16,300 nt of DNA from positions 1-16,300 of the forward strand of contig CANQDB010000020.1 of assembly GCA_947591175.1 (NCBI GenBank), written 5' to 3'. Shown one piece after another: positions 1 to 7,030 of this stretch. Under the pieces are notes generated by a model that searched no databases, was not told the DNA's origin, and worked only from the letters and a program-made list of their open reading frames with translations. The stretch is from an uncultured Bacilli bacterium. Lineage in GTDB: Bacteria > Bacillota_I > Bacilli_A > RF39 > UBA660. The translations under genes and the position numbers were made by a program. Numbering within the stretch: the first letter of the stretch is position 1; every line of letters starts with the position of its first letter.

Positions 1-15
1 CCTTCGAGCGCACCA
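1..15 (+). tRNA. 3' end of a truncated tRNA, probably tRNA-Arg
   Basis: The first 15 bases look like the end of a tRNA: positions 5-11 (CGAGCGC) fit the 3' strand of an acceptor stem, A12 is the discriminator base and 13-15 is an encoded CCA. The 5' partner would be GCGCTCG, which is common in bacterial tRNA-Arg. Arg followed by Pro is also the order in Bacillus tRNA clusters. Most of the gene is outside the window, so the amino acid is an inference. Confidence 0.6.
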
Positions 16-18
16 GTT

Positions 19-95
19 CGGAAAGTGGCTCAACTTGGTAGAGCACTTGGTTTGGGACCAAGGGGTTGCAGGTTCAAATCCTGTCTTTCCGACCA
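19..95 (+). tRNA. tRNA-Pro (anticodon UGG)
   Basis: A complete cloverleaf can be folded. The acceptor is 19-25 with 85-91 (CGGAAAG/CTTTCCG) and the D stem is 28-31 with 41-44. The anticodon stem is 46-50 with 58-62, with TGG at 53-55. The T stem is 68-72 with 80-84 around the TTCAAAT loop. A92 is the discriminator and CCA is encoded at 93-95. UGG can read all proline codons with a modified wobble base. It lies three bases after the preceding tRNA, so both probably belong to one tRNA transcript that ends at the terminator just downstream. Confidence 0.97.
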
Positions 96-105
96 GTTAG
101 AAATT

Positions 106-133
106 AGGAACTTTTATTAGGTTCCTTTTTTTT
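106..133 (+). terminator. intrinsic terminator of the tRNA transcript
   Basis: AGGAAC (106-111) pairs with GTTCCT (121-126) around a nine-base loop, and a run of T follows directly. It lies 10 bases after the CCA of tRNA-Pro and therefore ends the tRNA operon. Confidence 0.85.
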
Positions 134-360
134 GTTCCCCTTGTTTCCAAGCCCCGGCGGTAATCTCTAAGCGAAGGGTCTTCTTATTTAAAGCTCTCAG
201 GGGTACTTTGCTTTATGCCGAGAAAATCCATGACATTAGGTAGAATAATATCGCCATACTTTTGGCAAAGTAATAAAATTTATTTTTTGCTTTGACGTTT
301 AAAATAAGATATTATTCCAGGTTCCTAATGCCATGGAGGAATTGGAATAAAATTATGTGG
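134..360. other. gene-free segment between tRNA-Pro and the endonuclease gene
   Basis: No open frame with a ribosome-binding site is seen. The left half (about 140-222) has more G and C than its surroundings and can form short helices, for example TAAAGC (189-194) with GCTTTA (210-215), GAAG/CTTC around GGT at 174-184, and CGGC (155-158) with GCCG (217-220). The right half holds the long inverted repeat at 228-336. I cannot assign the left half to any known RNA class. Confidence 0.4.
228..336. repeat. long imperfect inverted repeat, MITE-like or cruciform
   Basis: The left arm 228-252 contains CCATGACATTAGG (228-240) and GAATAATATC (243-252). The right arm 308-336 contains GATATTATTC (308-317) and CCTAATGCCATGG (324-336). 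The outer block pairs at 12 of 13 positions (mismatch A233/C331) and the inner block at 10 of 10. They are separated by small asymmetric loops at 241-242 and 318-323. Inside, CAAAG (266-270) can pair with CTTTG (290-294) and the AT-rich bases between them partly pair. There is no T tract, so it is not a normal terminator, and there is no coding capacity. It could be a short non-autonomous element or a structured 3' end of the endonuclease transcript. Confidence 0.65.
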
Positions 361-1116
361 TTATATCGTAATTTCGTCAAATAGTAATGGTAAGTTTTCT
401 TCCGCTATTTGAAAACTGGTTCCGTGATCATAAGTTTGGCCTAATCGTGCGGCATCTTTATGAATATCTATTTTGGTAACAAGTGTTAATACTTCATCTT
501 CTATTAAGTCTAAGAACTTATCAAATGATTTAAGTTTAAAAAATTTAATATCTTGATAAGAAAAATAATCTTCTCCTTCTATGATTCGTCCTCTTACTTT
601 TATTAAGGCTAAGTAACTTAACTTTAAGTTGAGTCTTTCTTCAAGTGAGTCAAAAGACCAATAACTTTTCTTTTCTATTAAACTTCCATATTTATTGTAT
701 ACTACCAAATATATTTTTTTGTCGTCTCTATTTACTTCTAGTTTGAATTTAAAGTGTCTTCCAATTGATCTTTGACTTTTGGCACCTATTTCTCCAAATA
801 AAACGTTTGCTGTTTTTAATTCTTTTGCTGGATAACCATACATTGCGGCGATTCTTTTGATTTCAAATGGCTCTGGTCCATCTGGTACTACTGAAAAGAG
901 ACTGATTTTATACTGGGAATTATAAAATCTCGTTTTGATTTCTATTCCATAGTAGTCTGGAGTAGGAAAGACATCTGGTCCTCCAATGGTTCTTTTACCA
1001 AGTAAATACTCTAGTGTTCTTCCAGCATTGCCATTGCCCTTAGACATTCCCTTGATAAATCCTTGTGCTTTGATTTTGTTGAATTCGTTACTTAATTTTT
1101 GTATGCTTTCTTGCAT
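361..1116 (-). CDS. solitary MvaI/BcnI-type (MutH-like) DNA endonuclease
   Basis: A 251-residue protein resembling the MvaI/BcnI restriction endonuclease family, monomeric PD-(D/E)XK enzymes related in fold to MutH. Visible landmarks are E36, D54, and the E59-x-K61 pair in the segment GGPDVF...GIEIKT, which together form the expected catalytic cluster. Near the C-terminus the DHGTSF motif is typical of this family. I chose the ATG at 1116 because it has an AGGAGGAA Shine-Dalgarno (1121-1128) four bases away. A -35/-10 pair lies further up at 1149-1177, which rules out the longer frame beginning at 1206. No DNA methyltransferase gene is adjacent, which is odd for a restriction enzyme. Its divergent neighbour is exoA, so a role in DNA repair or nicking is possible. 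Family placement is fairly sure; the cellular role is not known. Confidence 0.8.
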   Translation of the reverse strand: MQESIQKLSNEFNKIKAQGFIKGMSKGNGNAGRTLEYLLGKRTIGGPDVFPTPDYYGIEIKTRFYNSQYKISLFSVVPDGPEPFEIKRIAAMYGYPAKELKTANVLFGEIGAKSQRSIGRHFKFKLEVNRDDKKIYLVVYNKYGSLIEKKSYWSFDSLEERLNLKLSYLALIKVRGRIIEGEDYFSYQDIKFFKLKSFDKFLDLIEDEVLTLVTKIDIHKDAARLGQTYDHGTSFQIAEENLPLLFDEITI

Positions 1117-1148
1117 AAAATTCCTCCTTTTTTCATATAAGTAAAGAC

Positions 1149-1177
1149 ATATTAGCACATTAGAAAAAACTTTGCAA
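1149..1177 (-). promoter_or_regulatory. promoter of the endonuclease gene
   Basis: On the minus strand there is TTGCAA (1177-1172), a 17-base spacer and TAATAT (1154-1149). Transcription would start near 1142, about 25 bases before the chosen ATG. Confidence 0.65.
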
Positions 1178-1318
1178 ATCGCCATTTTTAGAAATTGGTG
1201 CTGCATTTTTGGGGCAATTTTAAAAATTCCTCTAGGGGAAAATTAAGAATTGGAATGTTCAAACCTAGTGAATTTTTCGAAAGTAATAACTTTCAATTTT
1301 TTTTAAAAATTTTTCTAA

Positions 1319-1347
1319 TTGTTTTTGTGTATGTAAAATGGTATATT
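1319..1347 (+). promoter_or_regulatory. promoter of exoA
   Basis: TTGTTT (1319-1324), a 17-base spacer and TATATT (1342-1347). The expected start of transcription is near 1354, which is downstream of the ATG at 1338 and so argues against that start codon. Confidence 0.55.
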
Positions 1348-1373
1348 TACTTAGTAGTGGAGAGGTGATTTTA

Positions 1374-2129
1374 GTGAAACTAGTATCTTGGAATGTGGCA
1401 GGTTTAAGAGCGTGCTTAAACAAAGGTTTCGATATGTTTTTTCGGGAAGTTGATGCTGACATTGTGTGCTTGCAAGAAGTAAAGGCTTTACAAGAAGAGA
1501 TTTCTTTTGAGCCAGTGGGTTATTACACTTATTTAAATCCTGCTGATAAAAAAGGTTATTCTGGAACTATGATTTTTTCCCGGATTAAACCAATAAATGT
1601 TACTTATGGTATGGGAATTGATATTCATGATCATGAAGGAAGAATGATAACTTTAGAATATGAATCTTTTTTCTTAGTTAATGTTTATGTTCCTAATGCT
1701 CAGAAGGATTTACAACGTCTTTCATATCGTATGACTTGGGAAGACGATTTTCGCAATTATGTAAAAAATCTTGAGAAAACGAAGCCTGTTGTAATTTGTG
1801 GCGATTTCAATGTGGCTCATACCGAAATAGATATTAAAAATGCTAAGCAAAATCGTGGTAATGCTGGCTTTACTGACGAAGAAAGAGACAAATTTACTAA
1901 TCTTTTAGATAGTGGTTTTATTGATACATATAGGTATTTTAACCCTGACCAAAAAGATGCGTACACTTGGTGGAGTTATTTATTTCATGCTCGTGAACAT
2001 AATGCAGGATGGCGAATCGATTATTTTCTTGTTTCAAAGTGTCTGCTTCAAAAAGTAAAAGACACGACTATCTATTCGGACGTTTTAGGAAGTGACCATT
2101 GTCCAATAGGGTTAACACTAGGTGACTAA
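1374..2129 (+). CDS. exoA: exonuclease III / AP endonuclease
   Basis: A 251-residue member of the exonuclease III (XthA/ExoA) branch of the endonuclease/exonuclease/phosphatase fold, which cuts DNA at abasic sites and removes 3' blocking groups in base excision repair. Landmarks are N7 in SWNVAGLRA, the metal ligand E35 in LQEVK, the catalytic pair D144 and N146 in CGDFNVAH, and D241-H242 in GSDHCPI at the C-terminus. Length is normal for the family. I take GTG at 1374 as the start because GGAGAGGTGA (1359-1368) lies five bases before it and because family members begin directly with the first beta strand. The in-frame ATG at 1338 has no Shine-Dalgarno and lies inside the promoter. It shares a bidirectional terminator with the convergent regulator gene. 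Confidence 0.95.
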   Translation: MKLVSWNVAGLRACLNKGFDMFFREVDADIVCLQEVKALQEEISFEPVGYYTYLNPADKKGYSGTMIFSRIKPINVTYGMGIDIHDHEGRMITLEYESFFLVNVYVPNAQKDLQRLSYRMTWEDDFRNYVKNLEKTKPVVICGDFNVAHTEIDIKNAKQNRGNAGFTDEERDKFTNLLDSGFIDTYRYFNPDQKDAYTWWSYLFHAREHNAGWRIDYFLVSKCLLQKVKDTTIYSDVLGSDHCPIGLTLGD

Positions 2130-2138
2130 TTAAAAAAT

Positions 2139-2167
2139 AACTTGCTCTTATTTGGGTAAGTTGTTTT
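2139..2167. terminator. bidirectional terminator between exoA and the DtxR-family gene
   Basis: AACTTGCTC (2139-2147) pairs with GGGTAAGTT (2154-2162) as nine pairs including two G-T, with loop TTATTT. T-rich tracts follow on the plus strand (2163 onward) and, through the A run at 2132-2137, on the minus strand. The stop codon of the minus-strand gene lies in the loop. Confidence 0.75.
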
Positions 2168-2594
2168 TGTTTTTCTTTAATAATGTTTTTGTTAATCTTT
2201 CTAAATTTTTTAGTGTTTCGAAATCTATAAAGTGCTCGATTCTTTCTACTTGCTTCAAGGTAAAGTGTTTACCATTTAAAGCTCTAAAAAACTCAGTTAA
2301 AACTTGGTGCCTCCATAACAAGAAGGTACCTGTTTTTTTACCTTTTTCGAGTAACCTAATCTCACCATATTTTTCGAACGTTATTAACTTTTTACTTTTT
2401 AGTTTTCTCATCATTTTCGAAGCCGAGGGAATACTTACATTCAATTCTTTGGCTATTTCTTTGACGTGAATACTTTTTTGTTGACAAAATATCCGATAGA
2501 TCATTTCTAAATAATCTTCCATGGCGTAGGTCATTAACTTTTTGTCTTTTAAATCGTATCCCTTTAACGTATAAAATTCTGATTTTTTAGTCAT
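2148..2594 (-). CDS. DtxR/MntR-family metal-dependent transcriptional regulator
   Basis: A 148-residue regulator with an N-terminal winged helix-turn-helix (roughly residues 22-85, recognition region SIPSASKMMRKL) and a C-terminal dimerisation and metal-binding part. The MntR ligand set can be aligned residue by residue: D27 and E30 in MEDYLEMIY, H96 in LWRHQVL, E117, E120 and H121 in VERIEHF. These match D8, E11, H77, E99, E102 and H103 of B. subtilis MntR. There is no SH3-like third domain, so this is the short MntR-type. Its position divergent from feoAB suggests it represses iron uptake when metal is abundant, but the ligand set is the manganese-type one. The ATG at 2594 is preceded by AAAAAGGGG at 2601-2609. 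It has an N-terminal extension of about 19 residues compared with MntR. Confidence 0.88.
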   Translation of the reverse strand: MTKKSEFYTLKGYDLKDKKLMTYAMEDYLEMIYRIFCQQKSIHVKEIAKELNVSIPSASKMMRKLKSKKLITFEKYGEIRLLEKGKKTGTFLLWRHQVLTEFFRALNGKHFTLKQVERIEHFIDFETLKNLERLTKTLLKKNKNNLPK

Positions 2595-2673
2595 TTTATT
2601 CCCCTTTTTGTAGTTTCTTCATATATTACTATGAGTTAGCGTAAGGCAACTTTGAAAGGCAAGGTGTTTATAA
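2595..2673. promoter_or_regulatory. divergent control region between regulator and feoAB
   Basis: These 79 bases must contain both promoters. On the minus strand TTGCCT (2649-2644) and TAATAT (2628-2623) are 15 bases apart. On the plus strand TACTAT (2627-2632) may be a -10 with a poor -35. The stretch AGTTAGC (2634-2640), four bases, then GGCAACT is an imperfect palindrome with some likeness to DtxR-type operators and overlaps the minus-strand -35. An operator for the adjacent regulator is plausible but unproven. Confidence 0.4.
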
Positions 2674-2916
2674 ATGAAGAAAAAACTTTATCCACTTCAT
2701 TGTATGCAAATAGGGAAGAAAGTAATTGTCAGAAAGGTAGAGACGGAAGAATCAATTAAACGGAGATTACTTGATATTGGTATGATTGATGGAACCGAAA
2801 TAGAGTGTGTATTAAAAAGTCCGTTTGGTGACCCTCATGCTTATTCGATTAGAGGTGCATTAATAGCAATTCGGAATGATGATGCTTCGTCAATTTTGGT
2901 GGAATTAAAAGATTAG
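2674..2916 (+). CDS. feoA: ferrous iron transport protein A
   Basis: An 80-residue FeoA with the SH3-like beta-barrel fold, a small cytoplasmic partner of FeoB. The typical pattern is visible: a central segment KRRLLDIGMIDGTEIECVL followed by PFGDPHAYSIRG, then a C-terminal strand ending IRNDDASSILVEL. AAGGTG at 2661-2666 serves as Shine-Dalgarno, seven bases before the ATG. feoB begins eight bases after the stop, so the two are co-transcribed and probably translationally linked. FeoA is thought to modulate FeoB activity; here it is a separate gene rather than a fusion. Confidence 0.95.
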   Translation: MKKKLYPLHCMQIGKKVIVRKVETEESIKRRLLDIGMIDGTEIECVLKSPFGDPHAYSIRGALIAIRNDDASSILVELKD

Positions 2917-2924
2917 GTGAGAGT

Positions 2925-5027
2925 ATGAAGAAAAAGCGTGTAAAAAATAAGTCTTCTTTTCTAAAAATTGGTTTAGTAGGTAATCCAAATGTTGGCAAAA
3001 GTACGGTGTTCAATGGATTAACAGGACTAAAACAACACACTGGAAATTGGCCTGGTAAAACTGTCAGTAATGCGAGTGGTGCCTATACTTATCATGATAG
3101 AGAGTATTTACTTTACGATTTACCTGGAACATATTCGTTAATTGCTCATTCTAAGGAAGAAGAGTGTGCTCGTGATTTTGTGTGCTTTGAAGAACAGGAT
3201 GGCATGATTATCGTTTGTGATGCCGTCTGTTTAGAACGCAATTTAAACTTGGTACTTCAAACTTTAGAAATAACCAAAAAAGCAGTTGTAGTAGTCAACT
3301 TAATGGATGAAGCCAAGAAAAAAGGAATCGAAATAAATTTAACTAAGTTATCGCATATTTTAGGAGTTCCAGTCGTGGGAGCCAGTGCTAGAAGTGGTCA
3401 AGGCTTAACGGAAATAATGGATGAAGTCGAAAAAATGAGTACTAAATCTCCTCGAGGAATGGATATAACTTATAGTGCAGCAATTGAAAAGGCAATAATG
3501 CCAATTGAAGAGGTACTAAAAAATAGACTAAGTCCTAATTATAATTGCCGTTGGCTTGCTTTACAATTACTTCACTCTGATGAATGTATGCAAAATTCTA
3601 TAAAAAAGTATATTGCTCAAGATTTTTTTGACGACCCTATATTAAAGGATACTTTACAAACAGCAAAAACCAATCTATTGGAAGATGATATAACTACCCA
3701 AGATTTAAGTAACAAAATCGTTTCTACCTTAGTAAAAAAGGCTGAATCCATTGCTTCGCAAGTTGTCACTTATAAAAACCAGAACTATCAAGCAAAGGAC
3801 CGTAAAATTGATTCTTATATCACCAGTAAAAAAACAGGTATTCCGCTTATGATTTTACTATTGATGTTCATTTTTTGGCTAACTATTTCGTTATCTAATT
3901 ATCCTTCTGAAATGCTATTTTCCTTTTTTCATTTTTTGGAACCACATGTACAGAACTTTTTTGTGAATATAGGTATTTCCTCAGGCTTTTTAAGTCTTCT
4001 AATGGATGGAGTTTACCGTGTTTTAACTTGGGTTATTTCAGTTATGTTACCACCAATGATGATCTTTTTTCCACTTTTTACATTACTAGAAGACTTGGGT
4101 TATTTGCCGCGAATTGCTTTCAATCTCGATCATTGTTTTCGTAAATGCCATGCCTGTGGGAAACAAGCATTAACTATGTGTATGGGGTTTGGTTGCAATG
4201 CTGTTGGGGTAGTTGGCTGCCGAATTATCGATTCCCCAAGGGAACGTTTGATTGCCATTTTAACAAATTGCTTTGTCCCTTGTAACGGAAGGTTTCCTAC
4301 GATTATTGCAATTCTTACTATGTTCTTTGTAGGATTCCGCTCGGATTTAGCCTCATCTTTTACAACTGTAATTTTATTAACAGGAACAATTCTTATTGGT
4401 ATCTTCTTGACGATGCTTATCTCTTACATTTTATCGAAAACTTTATTAAAAGGCATACCTTCATCCTTTACACTCGAATTACCACCATACCGTAAACCCC
4501 AAGTCTTACGAGTTATAACTTCTTCTTTGTTAGATAGGACTTTACACATTTTAGGTAGAGCAGTCCTAGCCTCTATTCCAGCGGGAATTTTAATATGGGT
4601 ACTTGCTCATGTCGAGGTAGGGGGTCTTCCACTTTTGCAGCATGGCACTAATTTCTTAAATCCTTTTGCCGAGTTAATTGGTATGGATGGAGCGATTCTC
4701 ATGGGCTTTATCTTAGGATTTCCAGCAAACGAAATAGTGATTCCAATTATTTTGATGATTTACTTATCTAATGGAAGCCTTGTCGATTTCGATAACCTTT
4801 TAGCCTTACGCGAAATACTCATTTCTAACGGCTGGACCTGGTTAACCGCAGTTTCGATGATTTTGTTTTCGCTCATGCATTTTCCGTGCGCTACTACGTG
4901 TCTTACAATTCACAAAGAGACCGGTAGTTGGAAGTGGACATTTTTATCGATTGTAATTCCTTTAGTAGCAGGTGTCGTTATATGTTTCTTATTAACATCG
5001 GTCGTACGGTTACTTGGCCTTGTTTAG
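2925..5027 (+). CDS. feoB: ferrous iron transporter FeoB
   Basis: A 700-residue membrane GTPase that imports Fe2+. The N-terminal G domain has G1 GNPNVGKST (19-27), the G2 threonine region TGNWPGKTVS (39-48), G3 DLPGT (65-69), G4 NLMD (125-128) and G5-like SARSGQG. A helical spacer follows to about residue 300. The membrane part then shows the paired FeoB gate repeats, including GFGCNAVGV and CFVPCNGRFP, and ends in several hydrophobic helices. Length and order fit full-length FeoB. Several cysteines cluster in the first gate region (HCFRKCHACGK). No feoC is visible downstream; a terminator closes the operon. The Shine-Dalgarno AGGTGAG overlaps the feoA stop. Confidence 0.97.
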   Translation: MKKKRVKNKSSFLKIGLVGNPNVGKSTVFNGLTGLKQHTGNWPGKTVSNASGAYTYHDREYLLYDLPGTYSLIAHSKEEECARDFVCFEEQDGMIIVCDAVCLERNLNLVLQTLEITKKAVVVVNLMDEAKKKGIEINLTKLSHILGVPVVGASARSGQGLTEIMDEVEKMSTKSPRGMDITYSAAIEKAIMPIEEVLKNRLSPNYNCRWLALQLLHSDECMQNSIKKYIAQDFFDDPILKDTLQTAKTNLLEDDITTQDLSNKIVSTLVKKAESIASQVVTYKNQNYQAKDRKIDSYITSKKTGIPLMILLLMFIFWLTISLSNYPSEMLFSFFHFLEPHVQNFFVNIGISSGFLSLLMDGVYRVLTWVISVMLPPMMIFFPLFTLLEDLGYLPRIAFNLDHCFRKCHACGKQALTMCMGFGCNAVGVVGCRIIDSPRERLIAILTNCFVPCNGRFPTIIAILTMFFVGFRSDLASSFTTVILLTGTILIGIFLTMLISYILSKTLLKGIPSSFTLELPPYRKPQVLRVITSSLLDRTLHILGRAVLASIPAGILIWVLAHVEVGGLPLLQHGTNFLNPFAELIGMDGAILMGFILGFPANEIVIPIILMIYLSNGSLVDFDNLLALREILISNGWTWLTAVSMILFSLMHFPCATTCLTIHKETGSWKWTFLSIVIPLVAGVVICFLLTSVVRLLGLV

Positions 5028-5036
5028 TTTAATGAT

Positions 5037-5066
5037 AAAGATAGATGGACGTTCTATCTTTTTTTT
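5037..5066 (+). terminator. terminator of the feoAB operon
   Basis: AAAGATAGA (5037-5045) pairs with TCTATCTTT (5053-5061) around a seven-base loop and is followed by T residues to 5066. Confidence 0.9.
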
Positions 5067-5068
5067 GA

Positions 5069-5074
5069 TACAAT
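5069..5074 (+). promoter_or_regulatory. -10 element of the thioredoxin-fold/nagZ operon
   Basis: TACAAT at 5069-5074 is a good -10. The hexamer 17 bases upstream, TGGACG (5046-5051), is a weak -35 and lies in the loop of the feoB terminator. The assignment rests mainly on position between a terminator and the next gene. Confidence 0.4.
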
Positions 5075-5098
5075 AAATACGAGGGTGAGATAAAGAAT

Positions 5099-5728
5099 AT
5101 GAAAAGGTTTTTAGGAGTTCTTTTTTTATTAAGTTTATTTCTTTTGCCACGGCCAATAAAGGCTTTAAACACCGTTCACTTTTATTTATTTTATGGTGAT
5201 GGTTGTCCACATTGTGCTGAGGAAGAAGAATGGTTAAAAGAGATGGAAGAAAAGTATGATAATTTGGTAATCCATCGTTATGAAACTTGGTACGATGTCG
5301 AAAATCAAAATTTGATGATTGATTTAAAGACGTACCTTGGGGAATCGATAGAAAAGCCTAAAAGTGTACCTTTTTCGGTTATCGGAGAAGATACTTATAT
5401 TGGTTTTGGAGCTAGTTTAGAAAACTCTATGGAAGATAGTATCATTACTTATTCTTATCGAAGTTATGAGGATAAGATCGATGCCTATTTGAATGAAAAT
5501 GATCCAGTTAGGGTAGGCGAAGATTTAAAAGATTTGGATGCAGTTGAAGAACTTAAAGGAAATGCTAAAGTCGAAAAAGATAATCAATTTCTAAATGAAA
5601 AAGTGGTTTTACCATTACTTATTGTTGGTGGTGCTTGTATTTTGGTTTTAGTCGGAGCATATCTATTTTATCTATATTATAATAATACAAAGAAAGGAAT
5701 AAATAAGGAAAATGAAAAAGGGAATTAA
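5099..5728 (+). CDS. exported, membrane-anchored thioredoxin-fold protein (CPHC)
   Basis: A 209-residue protein. Residues 1-22 form a signal peptide (KR, then a leucine/phenylalanine-rich core, ending near KALN). A thioredoxin-like domain follows with the redox motif C36-P37-H38-C39 after a FYLFYGDG strand, and a likely cis-proline in SVPFSVIG near residue 100. A hydrophobic helix at about 170-192 is followed by a lysine-rich tail. The active domain should therefore face outward, tethered by its C-terminal helix. It could oxidise, reduce or sense thiols of surface proteins; CPHC is also the active-site sequence of DsbA. The substrate is unknown. GAGGGTGAG at 5081-5089 precedes the ATG. Its last codons overlap the next gene by 17 bases, so both are likely translated together. 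Confidence 0.85.
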   Translation: MKRFLGVLFLLSLFLLPRPIKALNTVHFYLFYGDGCPHCAEEEEWLKEMEEKYDNLVIHRYETWYDVENQNLMIDLKTYLGESIEKPKSVPFSVIGEDTYIGFGASLENSMEDSIITYSYRSYEDKIDAYLNENDPVRVGEDLKDLDAVEELKGNAKVEKDNQFLNEKVVLPLLIVGGACILVLVGAYLFYLYYNNTKKGINKENEKGN

Positions 5729-6944
5729 AATTGGAGTTTTAGTTTTAACGGTTGTTTTGATTGGAGTTTTTCTCGTTTGGTTTTTGACACCATCTGATAC
5801 TAATACTAAGTTGGAGGATACTGGTAATCCCCAAGGTATGCCATTGTCAGAAGAAGAGTTATTGAAGCAAAAGGTGTCTCAAATGAATTTGGACGATAAG
5901 ATTGGGCAACTTTTCATGATTTCGGTAACGAATACGAAAATGACTGATGCGTTAAAGACGAAGCTTTCGACGTTAAAGCCAGGGGGAGTTATTTTATTTA
6001 AGGATAACATCACGACATATGCCGATACTTCGAAGTTGATTCAGGATATGCAAGCGGTATCGGATATTCCTCTATTGATGGGAATAGATCAAGAAGGCGG
6101 AAAAGTGCAACGGATTAAGGCTTTGAGTGATGCAGAAGTGTTAACAGTGCCACCGATGATGACGGTTGGGGATACGGATAATGCTGATTTAGCTTATCAA
6201 GTTGGTAAAGTGCTCGGTGAAGAGATTGCAGCTTTTGGTTTCAATTTGGATTTTGCTCCTGTTATAGATGTTTACTCGAATCCTAATAATACTGTTATCG
6301 GTAATCGCTCATTTGGAACGACTGCCGATAGAGTTATCAAGATGGCTTTTCCTGTTGCTAATGGTCTTAAGGATAGTGGCGTAATTCCAGTTTATAAGCA
6401 TTTCCCAGGTCATGGTGATACGGAAGCAGATTCCCATTACGACCTTCCAGTAATTAAAAAGACTAAGGAAGAATTAAACGAACTCGAACTTTTACCTTTC
6501 AAGAAGGCCATTGAAGAAAAGGCTGACGTGATGATGATTGCTCATCTTGCTTTACCTTCGATTACAGGTGACGATACCCCTTCTTCGGTTTCTAAAAAAG
6601 TAGTTAACGATTGGTTAAGGGAAGAATTAGGTTACGATGGAGTTATCATTACGGATGCTGTCAACATGAAGGCTCTAAGTGATCGTTATTCGACTAAAGA
6701 AATTGCTGTTAAGGCAATTGATGCAGGCGTTGATATCGTCTTGATGCCCGATGATTTGGCGGAAGCAAAGGAAGGTATTAAAGAAGCAATTAACGATGGA
6801 ACGCTTACGATGGAGCAAGTTGATAAAGCCGTATATAGAGTGTTAAGATTAAAATCTAATTATCATTTAGAGGATGAAAAGCAACTAGATAAAAGTGTCA
6901 TTGGTAGTGAAGAACATAAAAAAGTTATTGACTCGATTAAGTAA
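5712..6944 (+). CDS. nagZ: membrane-anchored GH3 beta-N-acetylhexosaminidase
   Basis: A 410-residue family 3 glycoside hydrolase of the NagZ type, which removes N-acetylglucosamine from peptidoglycan fragments. Residues 6-25 form a single N-terminal membrane helix, so the enzyme is probably held outside the membrane. Family signatures are IGQLFMISV, IPLLMGIDQEGGKVQR, the KHFPGHGDTEADSH loop (K229 to H242) carrying the Asp-His catalytic pair D240/H242, and the nucleophile D315 in IITDAVNM. Only the TIM-barrel domain is present, as is usual for short NagZ enzymes. It overlaps the preceding gene by 17 bases. The Shine-Dalgarno is close and weak (AAGGAA at 5705-5710), consistent with translational coupling. 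Confidence 0.93.
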   Translation: MKKGIKIGVLVLTVVLIGVFLVWFLTPSDTNTKLEDTGNPQGMPLSEEELLKQKVSQMNLDDKIGQLFMISVTNTKMTDALKTKLSTLKPGGVILFKDNITTYADTSKLIQDMQAVSDIPLLMGIDQEGGKVQRIKALSDAEVLTVPPMMTVGDTDNADLAYQVGKVLGEEIAAFGFNLDFAPVIDVYSNPNNTVIGNRSFGTTADRVIKMAFPVANGLKDSGVIPVYKHFPGHGDTEADSHYDLPVIKKTKEELNELELLPFKKAIEEKADVMMIAHLALPSITGDDTPSSVSKKVVNDWLREELGYDGVIITDAVNMKALSDRYSTKEIAVKAIDAGVDIVLMPDDLAEAKEGIKEAINDGTLTMEQVDKAVYRVLRLKSNYHLEDEKQLDKSVIGSEEHKKVIDSIK

Positions 6945-6969
6945 GGATGGCTAGTCCTTTCTTTTTTTC
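6943..6969 (+). terminator. terminator after nagZ
   Basis: AAGGA (6943-6947) pairs with TCCTT (6955-6959) around a seven-base loop, followed by a T-rich tract. The stem begins inside the stop codon. Confidence 0.7.
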
Positions 6970-6975
6970 TTTTGT

Positions 6976-7004
6976 TTTACTTCTTTTTCTAAATATGGTA
7001 TATT
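6976..7004 (+). promoter_or_regulatory. promoter of the alcohol dehydrogenase gene
   Basis: TTTACT (6976-6981), a 17-base spacer and TATATT (6999-7004). The string ATGGTATATTTA around the -10 is nearly the same as that at the exoA promoter (1338-1349). Confidence 0.5.
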
Positions 7005-7030
7005 TAGTGTTAGAGTAGAGGTTGGTATAT

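Larger units (their letters stand above)
1117..1373. other. divergent intergenic region between endonuclease and exoA
   Basis: It holds both divergent promoters. It also holds a small hairpin, GAAAGT (1279-1284) with ACTTTC (1289-1294) around AATA, followed on the plus strand by AA and eight T. In form this is a weak plus-strand terminator placed before the exoA promoter, perhaps insulating exoA from antisense transcription of the left gene. Apart from this I see no gene. Confidence 0.45.

Noticed and set aside
160..205. Partial likeness to the 3' half of a glycine riboswitch (CGAAGG, then CTCTCAGG)
   Set aside because: The pairing partner GGAGAG upstream is missing and no glycine-related gene follows on this strand.
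1117..1206. Longer N-terminus for the MvaI/BcnI-type protein starting at 1206
   Set aside because: The region contains the promoter and has no Shine-Dalgarno; the ATG at 1116 has a perfect one.
2152..2469. Plus-strand open frame of 105 residues
   Set aside because: It lies opposite the DtxR-family gene, has phenylalanine/serine-rich shadow composition and no ribosome-binding site.
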